A stretch of DNA of 64,000 nucleotides from Mangrovicoccus sp. HB161399 (GTDB taxonomy: Bacteria; Pseudomonadota; Alphaproteobacteria; Rhodobacterales; Rhodobacteraceae). The stretch spans positions 1 to 64,000 of the forward strand of contig NZ_JAATVU010000028.1 in NCBI RefSeq assembly GCF_013184745.1. The letters run 5' to 3'. The notes below the pieces were generated by a model. The model saw only the letters and a list, made by a program, of their open reading frames with translations, was not told the DNA's origin and searched no databases. The translations under genes were made by a program, and so were the position numbers. Below, piece by piece: positions 1 through 7,531 of the stretch (positions are counted from its first letter, which is position 1; each line of letters opens with the position of its first letter).

Positions 1-436
1 AATACGTGACCAGCAGCGTCGTGATCGAGGGAGCAGCCATGAAGACTGCGTGAGCGCCAGACCAGATTGAAGACGAACGACTTCCAGCGTTCCCTCGGGG
101 CCTGATCAGCCTCGGCGGATCCGGGCAGCGGGCACGAGACGTCGGAACGGAGGAGGGCCAAAGCAGCTTGGCGCAACGGTCGTGAGACGGGGTCGGCAAA
201 ACCAGTCTGCAACAAAGTGTCTTCGAGCACGTGGCGTTGATTTGGAGCCGATCCGCGAACACCATGCGGGCCCGCGGCATGACGATGGCCGCACCATGAG
301 GCCGGATACATGTCAGCACCCGACTCCGCGCCAAAATGCTTTGAAAACCCTCTTGAGCAAGGGGCGGTTATACATATTGCAGAACTCGTCGGCTTCCGGG
401 ATTCACGGCGTGAATCTAGTTGGTTAAGAGCCTGCC
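1..436. other. Left-edge stretch with no supported gene
   Basis: I see no convincing gene here. A reading frame open from the window edge to about position 54 could be the 3' tail of a gene lying to the left, but 17 codons are too few to identify it. The last 65 bases hold the degenerate left end of the IS5-family element and its GATTCA-CGGC-GTGAATC palindrome just upstream of the transposase. Confidence 0.4.
400..417. repeat. Short palindrome upstream of the IS5 transposase
   Basis: GATTCA-CGGC-GTGAATC forms a small hairpin about 20 bases before the transposase start. The same arrangement (GATTCA-TTTC-GTGAATC) recurs at 38483-38499 beside an IS5 remnant, so it is a conserved part of the element and not of the host sequence. 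Confidence 0.6.
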
Positions 437-1369
437 ATGAGCAAACCAGAACCCGCCCGGTACCGCACGACCAACTGGAAATCCTGCAATGCCGCGCTGA
501 AGCGGCGCGGGTCGCTCCTGGTCTGGCTGGACAAGGACATGGCCTGGCTCGCGCCGAAGGCAGGCACACCCGGGCGCCCGCCGGTCTTCTCGGACGCGGC
601 GATCCAGTTCTGCCTGATGGTGAAGGTCCTGTTCGGCCTGCCGCTCCGGCAGACGACCGGGATGGTCGCCAGCATCCTCGAAATGGCAGGGCTCGACTGG
701 CCGGTGCCCGACTTCTCGACGCTCAGCCGACGTCAGAAAACGATTGCCGTTCAGCTCTCGTCCCGCCGTGCTCCGGGCCCGCTCAACCTCCTCATGGACA
801 GCACCGGCATCAAGTTTCTTGGCGACGGCGAATGGCTGGCAAGGAAGCATGGCACCCATCGCCGACGCCAGTACCGCAAGATCCATCTGGCCATGGACAC
901 CGCGACGGGGTACATCCGGGCGGTGGAATTCACCTCCAGCCGAGAAGGCGACAGCCCCGTGCTGCCAGACCTTTTGGACCAGAACCCCGAGGGTGAGGAG
1001 ATCGGCACCGTTACCGGTGATGGTGCGTTCGACACAAGGCGGTGCCATGCGGCAATCTTGGCGCGCGGCGGCACGGCGGTCATTCCCATCCGCAGGAACG
1101 GCCGCCTCTGGAAGCAGGATTGCCCGGCCGCCATGGCCCGCAACGAGATCCTGGGGGCAACCCGGCGCCTCGGCCGGACGATCTGGAAACGATGGTCCGG
1201 TTATCATGTCCGGAGCAGGATCGAAGCCGGGATGAGGAACCTCAAGTCCTTCGGCCGGCGGATCGCCTCGAGGGACCCCGACCGCCAGACCGCCGAAATC
1301 CATATACGCGTGGCTCTCATGAACCGCTTCAACGCTCTCGGCACCGCCGAGAGCGAGCGCGTGGCCTGA
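437..1369 (+). CDS. IS5-family transposase
   Basis: A 310-residue DDE transposase of the IS5 family, which would cut and rejoin the ends of the surrounding element. The N-terminal part (about 1-100) carries the IS5-type DUF772-like region (RPPVFSDAAIQ). The catalytic triad is visible as D121 (in LLMDSTGIK), D195 (in VTGDGAFD) and E263 in the YHVRSRIEAGMRN signature, with the Y-R-E spacing typical of the family. Its length is normal for the group (about 300). The frame is uninterrupted, so the protein could be active, although the left inverted repeat looks degraded. A decayed N-terminal copy of a related transposase lies near 38510-38580. Confidence 0.92.
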   Translation: MSKPEPARYRTTNWKSCNAALKRRGSLLVWLDKDMAWLAPKAGTPGRPPVFSDAAIQFCLMVKVLFGLPLRQTTGMVASILEMAGLDWPVPDFSTLSRRQKTIAVQLSSRRAPGPLNLLMDSTGIKFLGDGEWLARKHGTHRRRQYRKIHLAMDTATGYIRAVEFTSSREGDSPVLPDLLDQNPEGEEIGTVTGDGAFDTRRCHAAILARGGTAVIPIRRNGRLWKQDCPAAMARNEILGATRRLGRTIWKRWSGYHVRSRIEAGMRNLKSFGRRIASRDPDRQTAEIHIRVALMNRFNALGTAESERVA

Positions 1370-1400
1370 CCTCAGATGGGGAAAGGGGCATCGCGTCCTG

Positions 1401-1423
1401 AAGCCGACTTCTGCAACAATGCC
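1401..1423 (-). repeat. Right terminal inverted repeat of the IS5-family element
   Basis: Read on the reverse strand from position 1423 inward it begins GGCATTGTTGCAGAAGTCGG, the form expected for IS903-group termini. Confidence 0.7.
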
Positions 1424-1615
1424 GATTCAGGGTCACAGATTTCGATGCTTCGCCGCCCGATCGCGCGGACTGAACTCCAGGCGGCACCCGCCTGAGCACC
1501 GGTTCTCACGCCGATCCAGGACCGCATCTTGGGCATTCTGAGCCGGGCGGCACGGGCGCGCGGACCACTGGCCCCTAGCCGCTCCAGTCTCCCTTTCGCA
1601 TTGGCCCGGCACTCA

Positions 1616-1740
1616 CGTACGATCTGTATTATCACGTGCTGATCTGCCTACGGCGAGACGCTCCCTCTCAGGTACAATCTGTTCCACTTCGGAGGAAAAT
1701 TTTTCTGCTTAAAATCAGCGTAGCTAGGTACGATCTGTTT
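1616..1740 (+). repeat. Three evenly spaced GTACRATCTGT direct repeats
   Basis: Copies sit at 1617 (GTACGATCTGT), 1672 (GTACAATCTGT) and 1728 (GTACGATCTGT), i.e. 55 and 56 bases apart, about five helical turns. A shorter relative (GATCTG) is at 1641. Such spaced direct repeats occur at the ends of IS21-family elements and at protein-binding iterons. No istA/istB-like gene is nearby, so an orphaned IS end is my preferred reading, held loosely. Confidence 0.5.
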
Positions 1741-1920
1741 TACCATTGATCATCCGCGGTCAGGGCATCCTCGCCGGCCCGCCCGCGCGGCGCCTTCCAT
1801 ACCATGGACCGGTACTGGCCGAGACTGCGGCAGGCACGGCGTCCGCCCTCCATCGGGCCCGGATCGGTGGCGCCTCTATGGCTCGCCCCGGAACGTCTGC
1901 CGGACGGGACCGATGCATCC

Positions 1921-2000
1921 GCGGCGGCGGGCGTGGCTCGGGGACTCCGCCCGTTCGGGGCTGGACCGGTCCGCCGGACCGGTTCCGGGGCGCCCCCACT
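1921..2000 (+). repeat. 80-bp dispersed repeat, copy 1
   Basis: This segment aligns without gaps to 39491-39570, with about 71 of 80 positions identical and the same orientation. Its core contains a near-perfect dyad, ACCGGTCCG-C-CGGACCGGT, and G/C-rich flanks able to fold. Similarity stops abruptly on both sides, which argues for a discrete repeated unit. Confidence 0.7.
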
Positions 2001-2124
2001 TCCGAAGCCGCCTCCTTGTGAATGAGCATCTCCAGCGGCCTGGACTTGCCCGGCGGGGTGCCGATCCTGCCCCTGCCGGTTGCGGTCGGATGGAGCAGGC
2101 CGGGCGGCCCGTTACCGGGGCCCG

Positions 2125-4044
2125 TCACTCCCGATTGTACCAGATCGGCGAGGCATAGGCGCGTTCGGTCACCGTCATCGGCACTTCGGGCGCGAAATCG
2201 GAATCCTCGAAATACGCCGCGTCATAGGCGGTCCAGCGCGGAGTCGGGATCTCGAGAACGCGGGCATAGTAGAAGGCCTTCTGCGACGGGTCGAAATCCG
2301 GATCGGTCCAGACGGCGATCAGCTCGGGCGACCCGATCGTGTTGGCGAAGGTGGCGTGTTCCACGTCGACCGTGTTGCCGACCGGAGGCAGCTTGCCGTC
2401 CGCGCCGGGCTGCCGGTCGCCGGACCAGACCACGTCATGGACGGTCTCCTGCATCTCGCCCCCGGCATCCAGCCAGCCCTTGACGATCTGGATGCGGTCG
2501 AGATTGCCGGAATAGGCGTCCTTCAGCGCCGCGACGAGGAAGCTCGGCGCCGTGGCGCCTTCGGGCGCGGGCATCAGGTCGCCGCCCATCGGCACGCCCT
2601 TGGCATAGCCGATCGTGGCCGGCGTCCGTCCCAGTGCGTCGCCGGGCACGAAGTCCCAGCCGCCGAAGAAGCGCAGGAAGATCCGCGGCCCGGTGGTGCC
2701 GTAGACCTCCTTGCGCTTCATCGCGTCCCAGATCGAGGCGCGGGTGTTCTCCTGCGCCCAGACCGCGGTCAGCCCCGAGGCGCCCAGCTTCCAGTCCTTC
2801 ACGGTCCGGCCCTCGAAGTCGAAGGCATTTCCGGTGGAGCGCTCCGGCCCAGGCTCGCTCTGCGGGAACTTGCCGAAGAAGTTGTTCTCTTCTGCCGAGG
2901 AGATGCCGGTATGGTCGTCGGTGGAGCCCACGAGCCCGAACTTGAACGGGTTGGTGCCCAGCTCGCCCTCCAGTTTCAGCCCGCGCTTCAGCGCCTCGCG
3001 GGCATATTCGTAGTCGAGCATGCCCGGTTCCTTGGGCACCACGTTCAGGTTGCCCGCATCCCAGATCTCGAAATCGGCGAATTCGTCGGCGGGGGCCAGC
3101 GACGGGTGCTGCTCGGACGTGCCCTTGGACTGGGTCACCTCGTAGAGCGGCTCGAACCTGGCGCGCATCGCCGCCCAGGCGGCGTCGACTGGCTTGCCGT
3201 CCGGCGTCTCGGTGGCGAACATCAGCCCGTTCGAGAGATTGCCGTTGTGCGGGATCGCCAGCAGCCGGCCGCCGGTCTCCTCCTCGTAGGCCGCCATCCA
3301 GTCCCACAGCTCGCGCGGCTGTTCGGTGTCGAAGGTGGTCAGCGGCCGCACCCGGTCGGCCATCTCCTTGCCGTCGCGGTAGATGACGTTGCGGTGCAAG
3401 TTGTTGCCGCCGCCGTAATTCGAGGTCCATTCGTAGCCGATCAGCGCGGTGAAGGTGCCCGGCTTGTTGTGGCTCTCGACGATCCCGGTCATCTTCTGCC
3501 ACATGTCCATCTGCGTGCCGGGATCGGTCATCGCATCCGGCACCCGGCCCTCGCCCTGCGCGGTGATCATCTCCATCACCACGGCGCTGGCCGCGGCGCC
3601 GCCCTCCTGCATGCCGTCATGCCAGCCCTTGAGCACCGGATCGGCCAGCATCTCGGGGTCGCCCTCGTAGATGCTGGCGACCACGCCGAGCGCGTCGGAA
3701 TGGTCGGCGACCACCATCCAGTCATAGGGGCGGGACAGCTTCACCTGCTGGCCGGTGCTCGAAGTGATCTCCTCGCCCTCGGCATAGCGCAGCGCCTCGT
3801 CCGGGCCGACGCGCGTTCCCGCGGCAAAGGCATCCGGGGACCATGAGGTGTGCAGGTGCTGCTCGCCCCAGAGCGGCACGGTCGGAAAGCTGCGCCCGGC
3901 ATAGGGCGAATAGCCCGGCTGGGCGAAGAACCGCTCCACCTTGGCGGCGTCGATCGTGCCGGCATCGGTGGTCACCGACTGCGCGGCCAGCGGACCGGAA
4001 AGGAAAGTGGCGGCGAGGGCAAGGGCGGTCATGCGCGGCTGCAT
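2125..4044 (-). CDS. Secreted DUF3604 (PHP-like) family protein
   Basis: A 639-residue protein of the DUF3604 family, related to PHP-type metal-dependent phosphoesterases; its substrate is not established. The start at 4044 is chosen because it is preceded by CGGAGA and opens a clear Sec signal peptide (about residues 1-22, ending PLAAQ). Metal-binding-like segments are visible: EQHLHTSWSPDAF, VADHSDALG, LIGYEWTS, IPHNGN and STDDHTG, in the order expected for the family. The length is typical (600-700). It is divergent from a GntR gene whose start codon overlaps a predicted operator, so both could respond to the same signal. The protein is expected in the periplasm. Confidence 0.85.
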   Translation of the reverse strand: MQPRMTALALAATFLSGPLAAQSVTTDAGTIDAAKVERFFAQPGYSPYAGRSFPTVPLWGEQHLHTSWSPDAFAAGTRVGPDEALRYAEGEEITSSTGQQVKLSRPYDWMVVADHSDALGVVASIYEGDPEMLADPVLKGWHDGMQEGGAAASAVVMEMITAQGEGRVPDAMTDPGTQMDMWQKMTGIVESHNKPGTFTALIGYEWTSNYGGGNNLHRNVIYRDGKEMADRVRPLTTFDTEQPRELWDWMAAYEEETGGRLLAIPHNGNLSNGLMFATETPDGKPVDAAWAAMRARFEPLYEVTQSKGTSEQHPSLAPADEFADFEIWDAGNLNVVPKEPGMLDYEYAREALKRGLKLEGELGTNPFKFGLVGSTDDHTGISSAEENNFFGKFPQSEPGPERSTGNAFDFEGRTVKDWKLGASGLTAVWAQENTRASIWDAMKRKEVYGTTGPRIFLRFFGGWDFVPGDALGRTPATIGYAKGVPMGGDLMPAPEGATAPSFLVAALKDAYSGNLDRIQIVKGWLDAGGEMQETVHDVVWSGDRQPGADGKLPPVGNTVDVEHATFANTIGSPELIAVWTDPDFDPSQKAFYYARVLEIPTPRWTAYDAAYFEDSDFAPEVPMTVTERAYASPIWYNRE

Positions 4045-4232
4045 GCGAAAGTCTCCGGGATATGGAACGTCTGGCGGGAAACTGGTGCGGCACTGGAAAA
4101 GCTGGCGGGCCGCCGCGGCGGACGGCAATGCAATGCCCCATGGTTAACACATCCCGGCAGGATTGCACCGGAAAGCGTGCGGGACAGGGCGGATGCTTTT
4201 CTGCATTGTCTTTGCCCCTGCGTCCGGGCAGA

Positions 4233-4244
4233 ATGGCATCCCAA
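4233..4244 (+). promoter_or_regulatory. Operator-like site overlapping the GntR start codon
   Basis: ATGGCATCCCAA differs by two bases from the motif ATGGCATTCCAT found three times at 6272-6426. It covers the proposed ATG of the GntR gene, the position expected for autorepression. Confidence 0.5.
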
Positions 4245-4979
4245 ATTCAGGAACCATGGCAGAGCCCCGTGACCATACCCGACGCGCCCGAGTCCGGCCT
4301 TGCCGCCGCCGCCACGCCGACCGCGATTGCCGAATGGGTGGCGGACGTGCTGCGCGACCGCATCGTCAAGGGCGAGGTGCCGCCGGGCGGCCGCCTGGTG
4401 GAGCGCAAGATCTCGGCCGAGCTGAACCTGTCGCGGACGCCGGTGCGCGAGGCGCTGAAGCTGCTGCACAATGACGGGCTGATCGAGATCTCGCGCAACA
4501 AGGGGGCAGTGGTCACGCGCTACGACGCGGCCGAGGCGCTGGATCTCTTCGAGGTCATCGCCGCGCTTGAGGGCATTGCCGCCGGGCGGGTGGCGCAGTC
4601 GATCGGGACGGCGGAGCTGGACGAGCTTGAAGAGCTGCACGGGCGGATGATGGCCTTCCACCGCACGGGCCGCCATGCCGAGTATTTCGACGCGAATTCC
4701 GCGATCCACGACCTGATCGTCGAGCGGGCGGGCAACCCGGTGATCCAGGGCACGCACAAGAGGCTGATCGCGCGGGCGCGGCGCGGGCGCTACCTTGCGA
4801 TCATGGACCCGGACCGGCTGGCGCAGGCGGTGGAGGAGCACGGCCTGCTGATGGAAGCGCTGCGCGCCCGCGATGCCGCCGCCGCCGAGTCGATCTGGCG
4901 GCAGCATCTGTCCCATACCGGCGAGAGCGTCGCCGCGCTGCTGGGCGCCGAGGACGGGCCGGCCGCCGCTCAGGCCTGA
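4233..4979 (+). CDS. GntR-family regulator (FadR subfamily, FCD domain)
   Basis: A 248-residue one-component regulator. A winged helix-turn-helix occupies about residues 28-97 (LRDRIVKGEVPPGG, LSRTPVREALKLL), followed by an all-helical FCD ligand-binding domain (about 102-230). The ATG at 4233 is favoured over a GTG at 4270 because it lies at the expected distance from the HTH, but the ribosome-binding site is weak for both. The start codon overlaps a predicted operator, and three better copies of that motif lie in the promoter region of the amidohydrolase and the ABC/TRAP operon. I infer that it represses both and itself, with a catabolic intermediate as inducer. Its 3' end overlaps the convergent amidohydrolase by 10 bases. 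Confidence 0.88.
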   Translation: MASQIQEPWQSPVTIPDAPESGLAAAATPTAIAEWVADVLRDRIVKGEVPPGGRLVERKISAELNLSRTPVREALKLLHNDGLIEISRNKGAVVTRYDAAEALDLFEVIAALEGIAAGRVAQSIGTAELDELEELHGRMMAFHRTGRHAEYFDANSAIHDLIVERAGNPVIQGTHKRLIARARRGRYLAIMDPDRLAQAVEEHGLLMEALRARDAAAAESIWRQHLSHTGESVAALLGAEDGPAAAQA

Positions 4980-6283
4980 GCGCGCGCCCAGAGCCGGTCG
5001 CACACCGCCTGGGCGGTGGCCACGACCTCGGCCGGATCGGCGCGGACCGGACGTCGGTCGCGGACCAGCCATTCGCCCGCCACCATCACGCCGGTGACAT
5101 TTGCCGCGCTGCCCGAATGCGCGACGATGCCGAAGCCGTCGATCACCGGGCGCAGGTTGGGCGCCTCGGGGTCGAGCAGGATCAGATCCGCCGGATCGCC
5201 CGGCTGCAGCCGCCCCGTCGCTGCATGCCCCTTCAGCGCGGCCGCCCCCGCCGTGGTGGCCCAGCCGAAGACCTCGCGCGCGCTGAAGTCGAAGGACATC
5301 GGCCCCGACCGCCAGCGCGCCGCGGCCAGCGCCATGCGCATCGCCTCGAACATGTCGGCGGATTTGGTGTCGGTGCAGAGCGTGACTGCCGCGCCCGCCG
5401 CCTGCAGCGCCTTCACCGGTGCGGCCGCCCCGAAGGAGGCGTTGCCGATCGGCGCATGCGCCACCACCGCCCCCGCCCGGCCGAAGCGGGCGATGTCGCT
5501 GTCCGACATGAAGATGCAATGCGCCGCGATCAGGTCCGGCCCGAGCAGCCCCAAATCGTCCAGGAACTCGGTCGGGGTCATGCCCTCGCGCGCCTTGAGC
5601 TGCGCCACCTCCATCGGCGACTGGCTCAGATGGGTGTGGATCTGCCGCCCTGACGCCGCCGCCAGATCGCGCATCTCCGCGAAGATCCGGCGCGAACAGC
5701 TGTCGGGCGCGTGCGGCGCCAAGATTGCGGAGATCCGGCCCCTGCCGTCCCAGCGCTCCACCGTCTCCATCGCCGCACCCAGCGTCGCGTCGCCCAGGCG
5801 CCGGTCCTCTTCGAAGCGGCCTTCGGCCAGCGCGGCGGTATCCATGTCCATCACGCGGCCGCCGACCATGGCGCGCAGACCGAATTCCTCCGCCGCCCGC
5901 GCCAGCGCCTCGGGGCAGCGGTAGTAGTCGACGATCGTGGTCGCCCCGGCGCAAAGCATCTCCATCACCCCCAGCCGGGCCAGCGCCAGCGTCTCCTCCT
6001 CCGACAGCCAGTGGCCCTGCGGCACGCCGGGAATGTAGGCCGGGGCGAAGCCGCGGTCCTCCACCATGCCGCGCACCGCCATCAGCGGCGAATGGTTGTG
6101 CGAATTGACGAGTCCCGGCAGGCAGAGCGCCCCGCCCGCGTCATGCACCGGCGTGCCCGGGGGCACCTCCAGCCCGCGGCCGCGGGCCAGGATCCTTCCG
6201 CCGCCGCCCAGCAGCAGTTCCGAGTCGCGCTCAAGCCCGGACTCGGGGCAGAGCAGATGCAGATTCTTCAGATGGCATTCCAT
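4970..6283 (-). CDS. Amidohydrolase-superfamily protein (deaminase/chlorohydrolase-like)
   Basis: A 437-residue member of the amidohydrolase superfamily, closest in layout to the MtaD/TrzN/AtzA and cytosine/guanine deaminase-like proteins, which hydrolyse an exocyclic amine or halide on a heterocycle. Metal ligands are visible as H62 and H64 (NSHNHS), H218, H255 (AAHC) and D305 (CTDTKS); H191 is in APHAPDS. The residue three after H218 is Gln (HLSQ), where characterised deaminases carry a catalytic Glu, so the chemistry may differ. The start codon lies inside the operator-like motif ATGGCATTCCAT and has no obvious ribosome-binding site. It is transcribed divergently from the ABC/hydantoinase operon, and probably feeds or follows that pathway. 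Confidence 0.82.
   Translation of the reverse strand: MECHLKNLHLLCPESGLERDSELLLGGGGRILARGRGLEVPPGTPVHDAGGALCLPGLVNSHNHSPLMAVRGMVEDRGFAPAYIPGVPQGHWLSEEETLALARLGVMEMLCAGATTIVDYYRCPEALARAAEEFGLRAMVGGRVMDMDTAALAEGRFEEDRRLGDATLGAAMETVERWDGRGRISAILAPHAPDSCSRRIFAEMRDLAAASGRQIHTHLSQSPMEVAQLKAREGMTPTEFLDDLGLLGPDLIAAHCIFMSDSDIARFGRAGAVVAHAPIGNASFGAAAPVKALQAAGAAVTLCTDTKSADMFEAMRMALAAARWRSGPMSFDFSAREVFGWATTAGAAALKGHAATGRLQPGDPADLILLDPEAPNLRPVIDGFGIVAHSGSAANVTGVMVAGEWLVRDRRPVRADPAEVVATAQAVCDRLWARAQA
6272..6283. promoter_or_regulatory. Operator copy 1, ATGGCATTCCAT
   Basis: A 12-bp imperfect palindrome (ATGGNATNCCAT) that covers the amidohydrolase start codon on the reverse strand. TGG-N4-CCA fits the style of FadR-subfamily GntR operators. 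Confidence 0.6.
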
Positions 6284-6308
6284 TTTCGTTCACACCCCGC
6301 CCAACAGG

Positions 6309-6320
6309 ATGGCATTCCAT
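6309..6320. promoter_or_regulatory. Operator copy 2, ATGGCATTCCAT
   Basis: An exact second copy, 37 bases from copy 1, inside the divergent promoter region and suitably placed to block transcription of the amidohydrolase. Confidence 0.6.
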
Positions 6321-6414
6321 CTTCCAGCCTGCCACTTTTCACAGCATTTCATGATTCAACCCTTATGAAAGCAAAATTTCACTGGAATAGGCAGGAGTTT
6401 CGAGGCCCTGTCAA

Positions 6415-6426
6415 ATGGCATTCCAT
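6415..6426. promoter_or_regulatory. Operator copy 3, ATGGCATTCCAT
   Basis: An exact third copy 48 bases upstream of the ABC binding-protein start, placed to control the forward operon. A CCGGTC-CGC-GACCGG hairpin (6437-6451) lies between it and the ribosome-binding site. Confidence 0.6.
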
Positions 6427-6473
6427 TCCGGAGCGCCCGGTCCGCGACCGGAGACAGCAAGGAGGACCAAGAA

Positions 6474-7529
6474 ATGACCCGCATCTCCGCCACCGGCCTG
6501 ACCCGCCGGACGCTGCTGAAAAGCTCGGCTGCCGCCGCCTTCGGCACCCTGGCCGCGCCGTCGATCCTGCGCGCCCAATCCACCGAGATCGTCATCGGCT
6601 GCGCCGGCAGCCACACGGCCTGGATGGAAGAGATCGTCGCCCCGCACATGAAATCCGCGATCGGCGCGGACATCCTGTTCGAGGGCACCAAGTCCTCCGT
6701 CAATCTCGAGAAGATGGCCTCCAACAAGGACAAGCCGTACCTGTCCGTCGTGCAGATGGACGATCCGGTGATGATCCAGGCGGTCGAGGCGGACCTGCTG
6801 TCGCCGATCACGCCGGACGCGGTGCCGAACATGGAGGACCTGCGCCCAGACGCCGTGCACATGGACGGGATGTGGTGCAACTACGTGCAGCCCTGGGCCG
6901 GCATCGCCTACAACACAGATTTCGCCCCGGACGGCGTGCCGAGCTGGGAAGCGCTCTGGGCGCCCGAGAATGCCGGGCAGGTCATCATCCCGTCGCTGCA
7001 GAACACCGAAGGCATGTGGACGCTCTTCGTCGCGGCGATGCTGGGCTCGGGCAAGCCGTTCTCCGAGGCGCAGTACGAGGTCGACGCCGCCTTCGCCAAG
7101 CTCGAGGCGCTGAAGCCGAACTTGCTGTCGGTCTACACGACCATGAGCCAGGCCTTCAACCTGCTGGAACAGGGCGAGATCACCCTGCTCTCGGGCAACT
7201 TCTCCTCCTACACGCTGCCGCGGAAGGCCGAAGGCGTGCCCGTCGACCTCGCAGCGCCGAAGGAAGGCATCTTCGCCATGCCCTCGGGCATCTGCCTGGT
7301 GAAGGGCGGCCCGAACCCGGAGCTCGCCCAGGCCTATGTCAACGAGATGCTGGGCCCCGACATGCAGGCCGCGATCGCCGACTTCGCCTCTTCCGTGCCG
7401 GCCAACACCACCGTCAAGGCAGGCGCGGTCGTCCCCGAGGGCGTGCAGATCTACTCGCCGGACTGGGCCTTCGTCGCCGAGAACCGCCGCGGCTGGATCG
7501 AGCGCTTCGACAAGCTGATGGCGCTGTGA
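6474..7529 (+). CDS. ABC transporter substrate-binding protein (polyamine-type)
   Basis: A 351-residue periplasmic binding protein of the spermidine/putrescine-type family and the first gene of the long forward operon. The start follows an excellent AAGGAGG site. The leader (about residues 1-33) contains TRRTLLK and a hydrophobic stretch ending ILRAQ, resembling a twin-arginine signal, so export may be in the folded state. The mature part shows the usual two-lobe pattern, including YNTDF and SWEALWAPENAG. It should capture the solute for the ATPase and two permeases encoded just downstream (2-bp gap, then 4-bp overlaps). Given the hydantoinase and amidase genes further on, the ligand is more likely a ureide or cyclic amide than a polyamine; this is inference from context. 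Confidence 0.88.
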   Translation: MTRISATGLTRRTLLKSSAAAAFGTLAAPSILRAQSTEIVIGCAGSHTAWMEEIVAPHMKSAIGADILFEGTKSSVNLEKMASNKDKPYLSVVQMDDPVMIQAVEADLLSPITPDAVPNMEDLRPDAVHMDGMWCNYVQPWAGIAYNTDFAPDGVPSWEALWAPENAGQVIIPSLQNTEGMWTLFVAAMLGSGKPFSEAQYEVDAAFAKLEALKPNLLSVYTTMSQAFNLLEQGEITLLSGNFSSYTLPRKAEGVPVDLAAPKEGIFAMPSGICLVKGGPNPELAQAYVNEMLGPDMQAAIADFASSVPANTTVKAGAVVPEGVQIYSPDWAFVAENRRGWIERFDKLMAL

Positions 7530-7531
7530 CC

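Larger units (their letters stand above)
371..1423 (+). mobile_element. IS5-family insertion sequence (IS903-like group)
   Basis: This is a one-ORF insertion sequence. The right end (1401-1423), read inward from the outer tip, is GGCATTGTTGCAGAAGTCGG, which looks like the terminal inverted repeat of IS903-group IS5 elements. The left counterpart near 371-401 shares only blocks (TTGCAGAA, then GTCGGCTTC) and has an inserted CTC, so that end has decayed or the outer boundary is uncertain. The transposase frame is intact, so the damage is confined to the left tip. No clear target duplication could be read by eye. Confidence 0.75.
1370..2124. other. Non-coding interval with repeats and decayed DNA
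   Basis: No gene is supported between the IS5 transposase and the DUF3604 gene. The interval contains the IS5 right end, three GTACRATCTGT repeats spaced 55-56 bases apart (1616-1740), an A+T-rich patch near 1690-1720 that is unusual for this window, and one copy of an 80-bp repeat (1921-2000). It looks like old mobile-element debris. Confidence 0.5.

Noticed and set aside
1616-1740. CRISPR array
   Set aside because: Only three 11-bp repeats with variable edges, no longer repeat unit and no cas genes.
2080-3846. 588-codon forward frame opposite the DUF3604 gene
   Set aside because: It is an antisense shadow created by G+C bias; the reverse strand has a signal peptide, motifs and a ribosome-binding site.
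5711-7531. 600-codon N-terminal extension in frame with the PotA-like ATPase
   Set aside because: It overlaps the amidohydrolase (antisense) and the binding-protein gene in another frame; the composition is Arg/His-rich nonsense, and a normal ATPase start exists at 7532.
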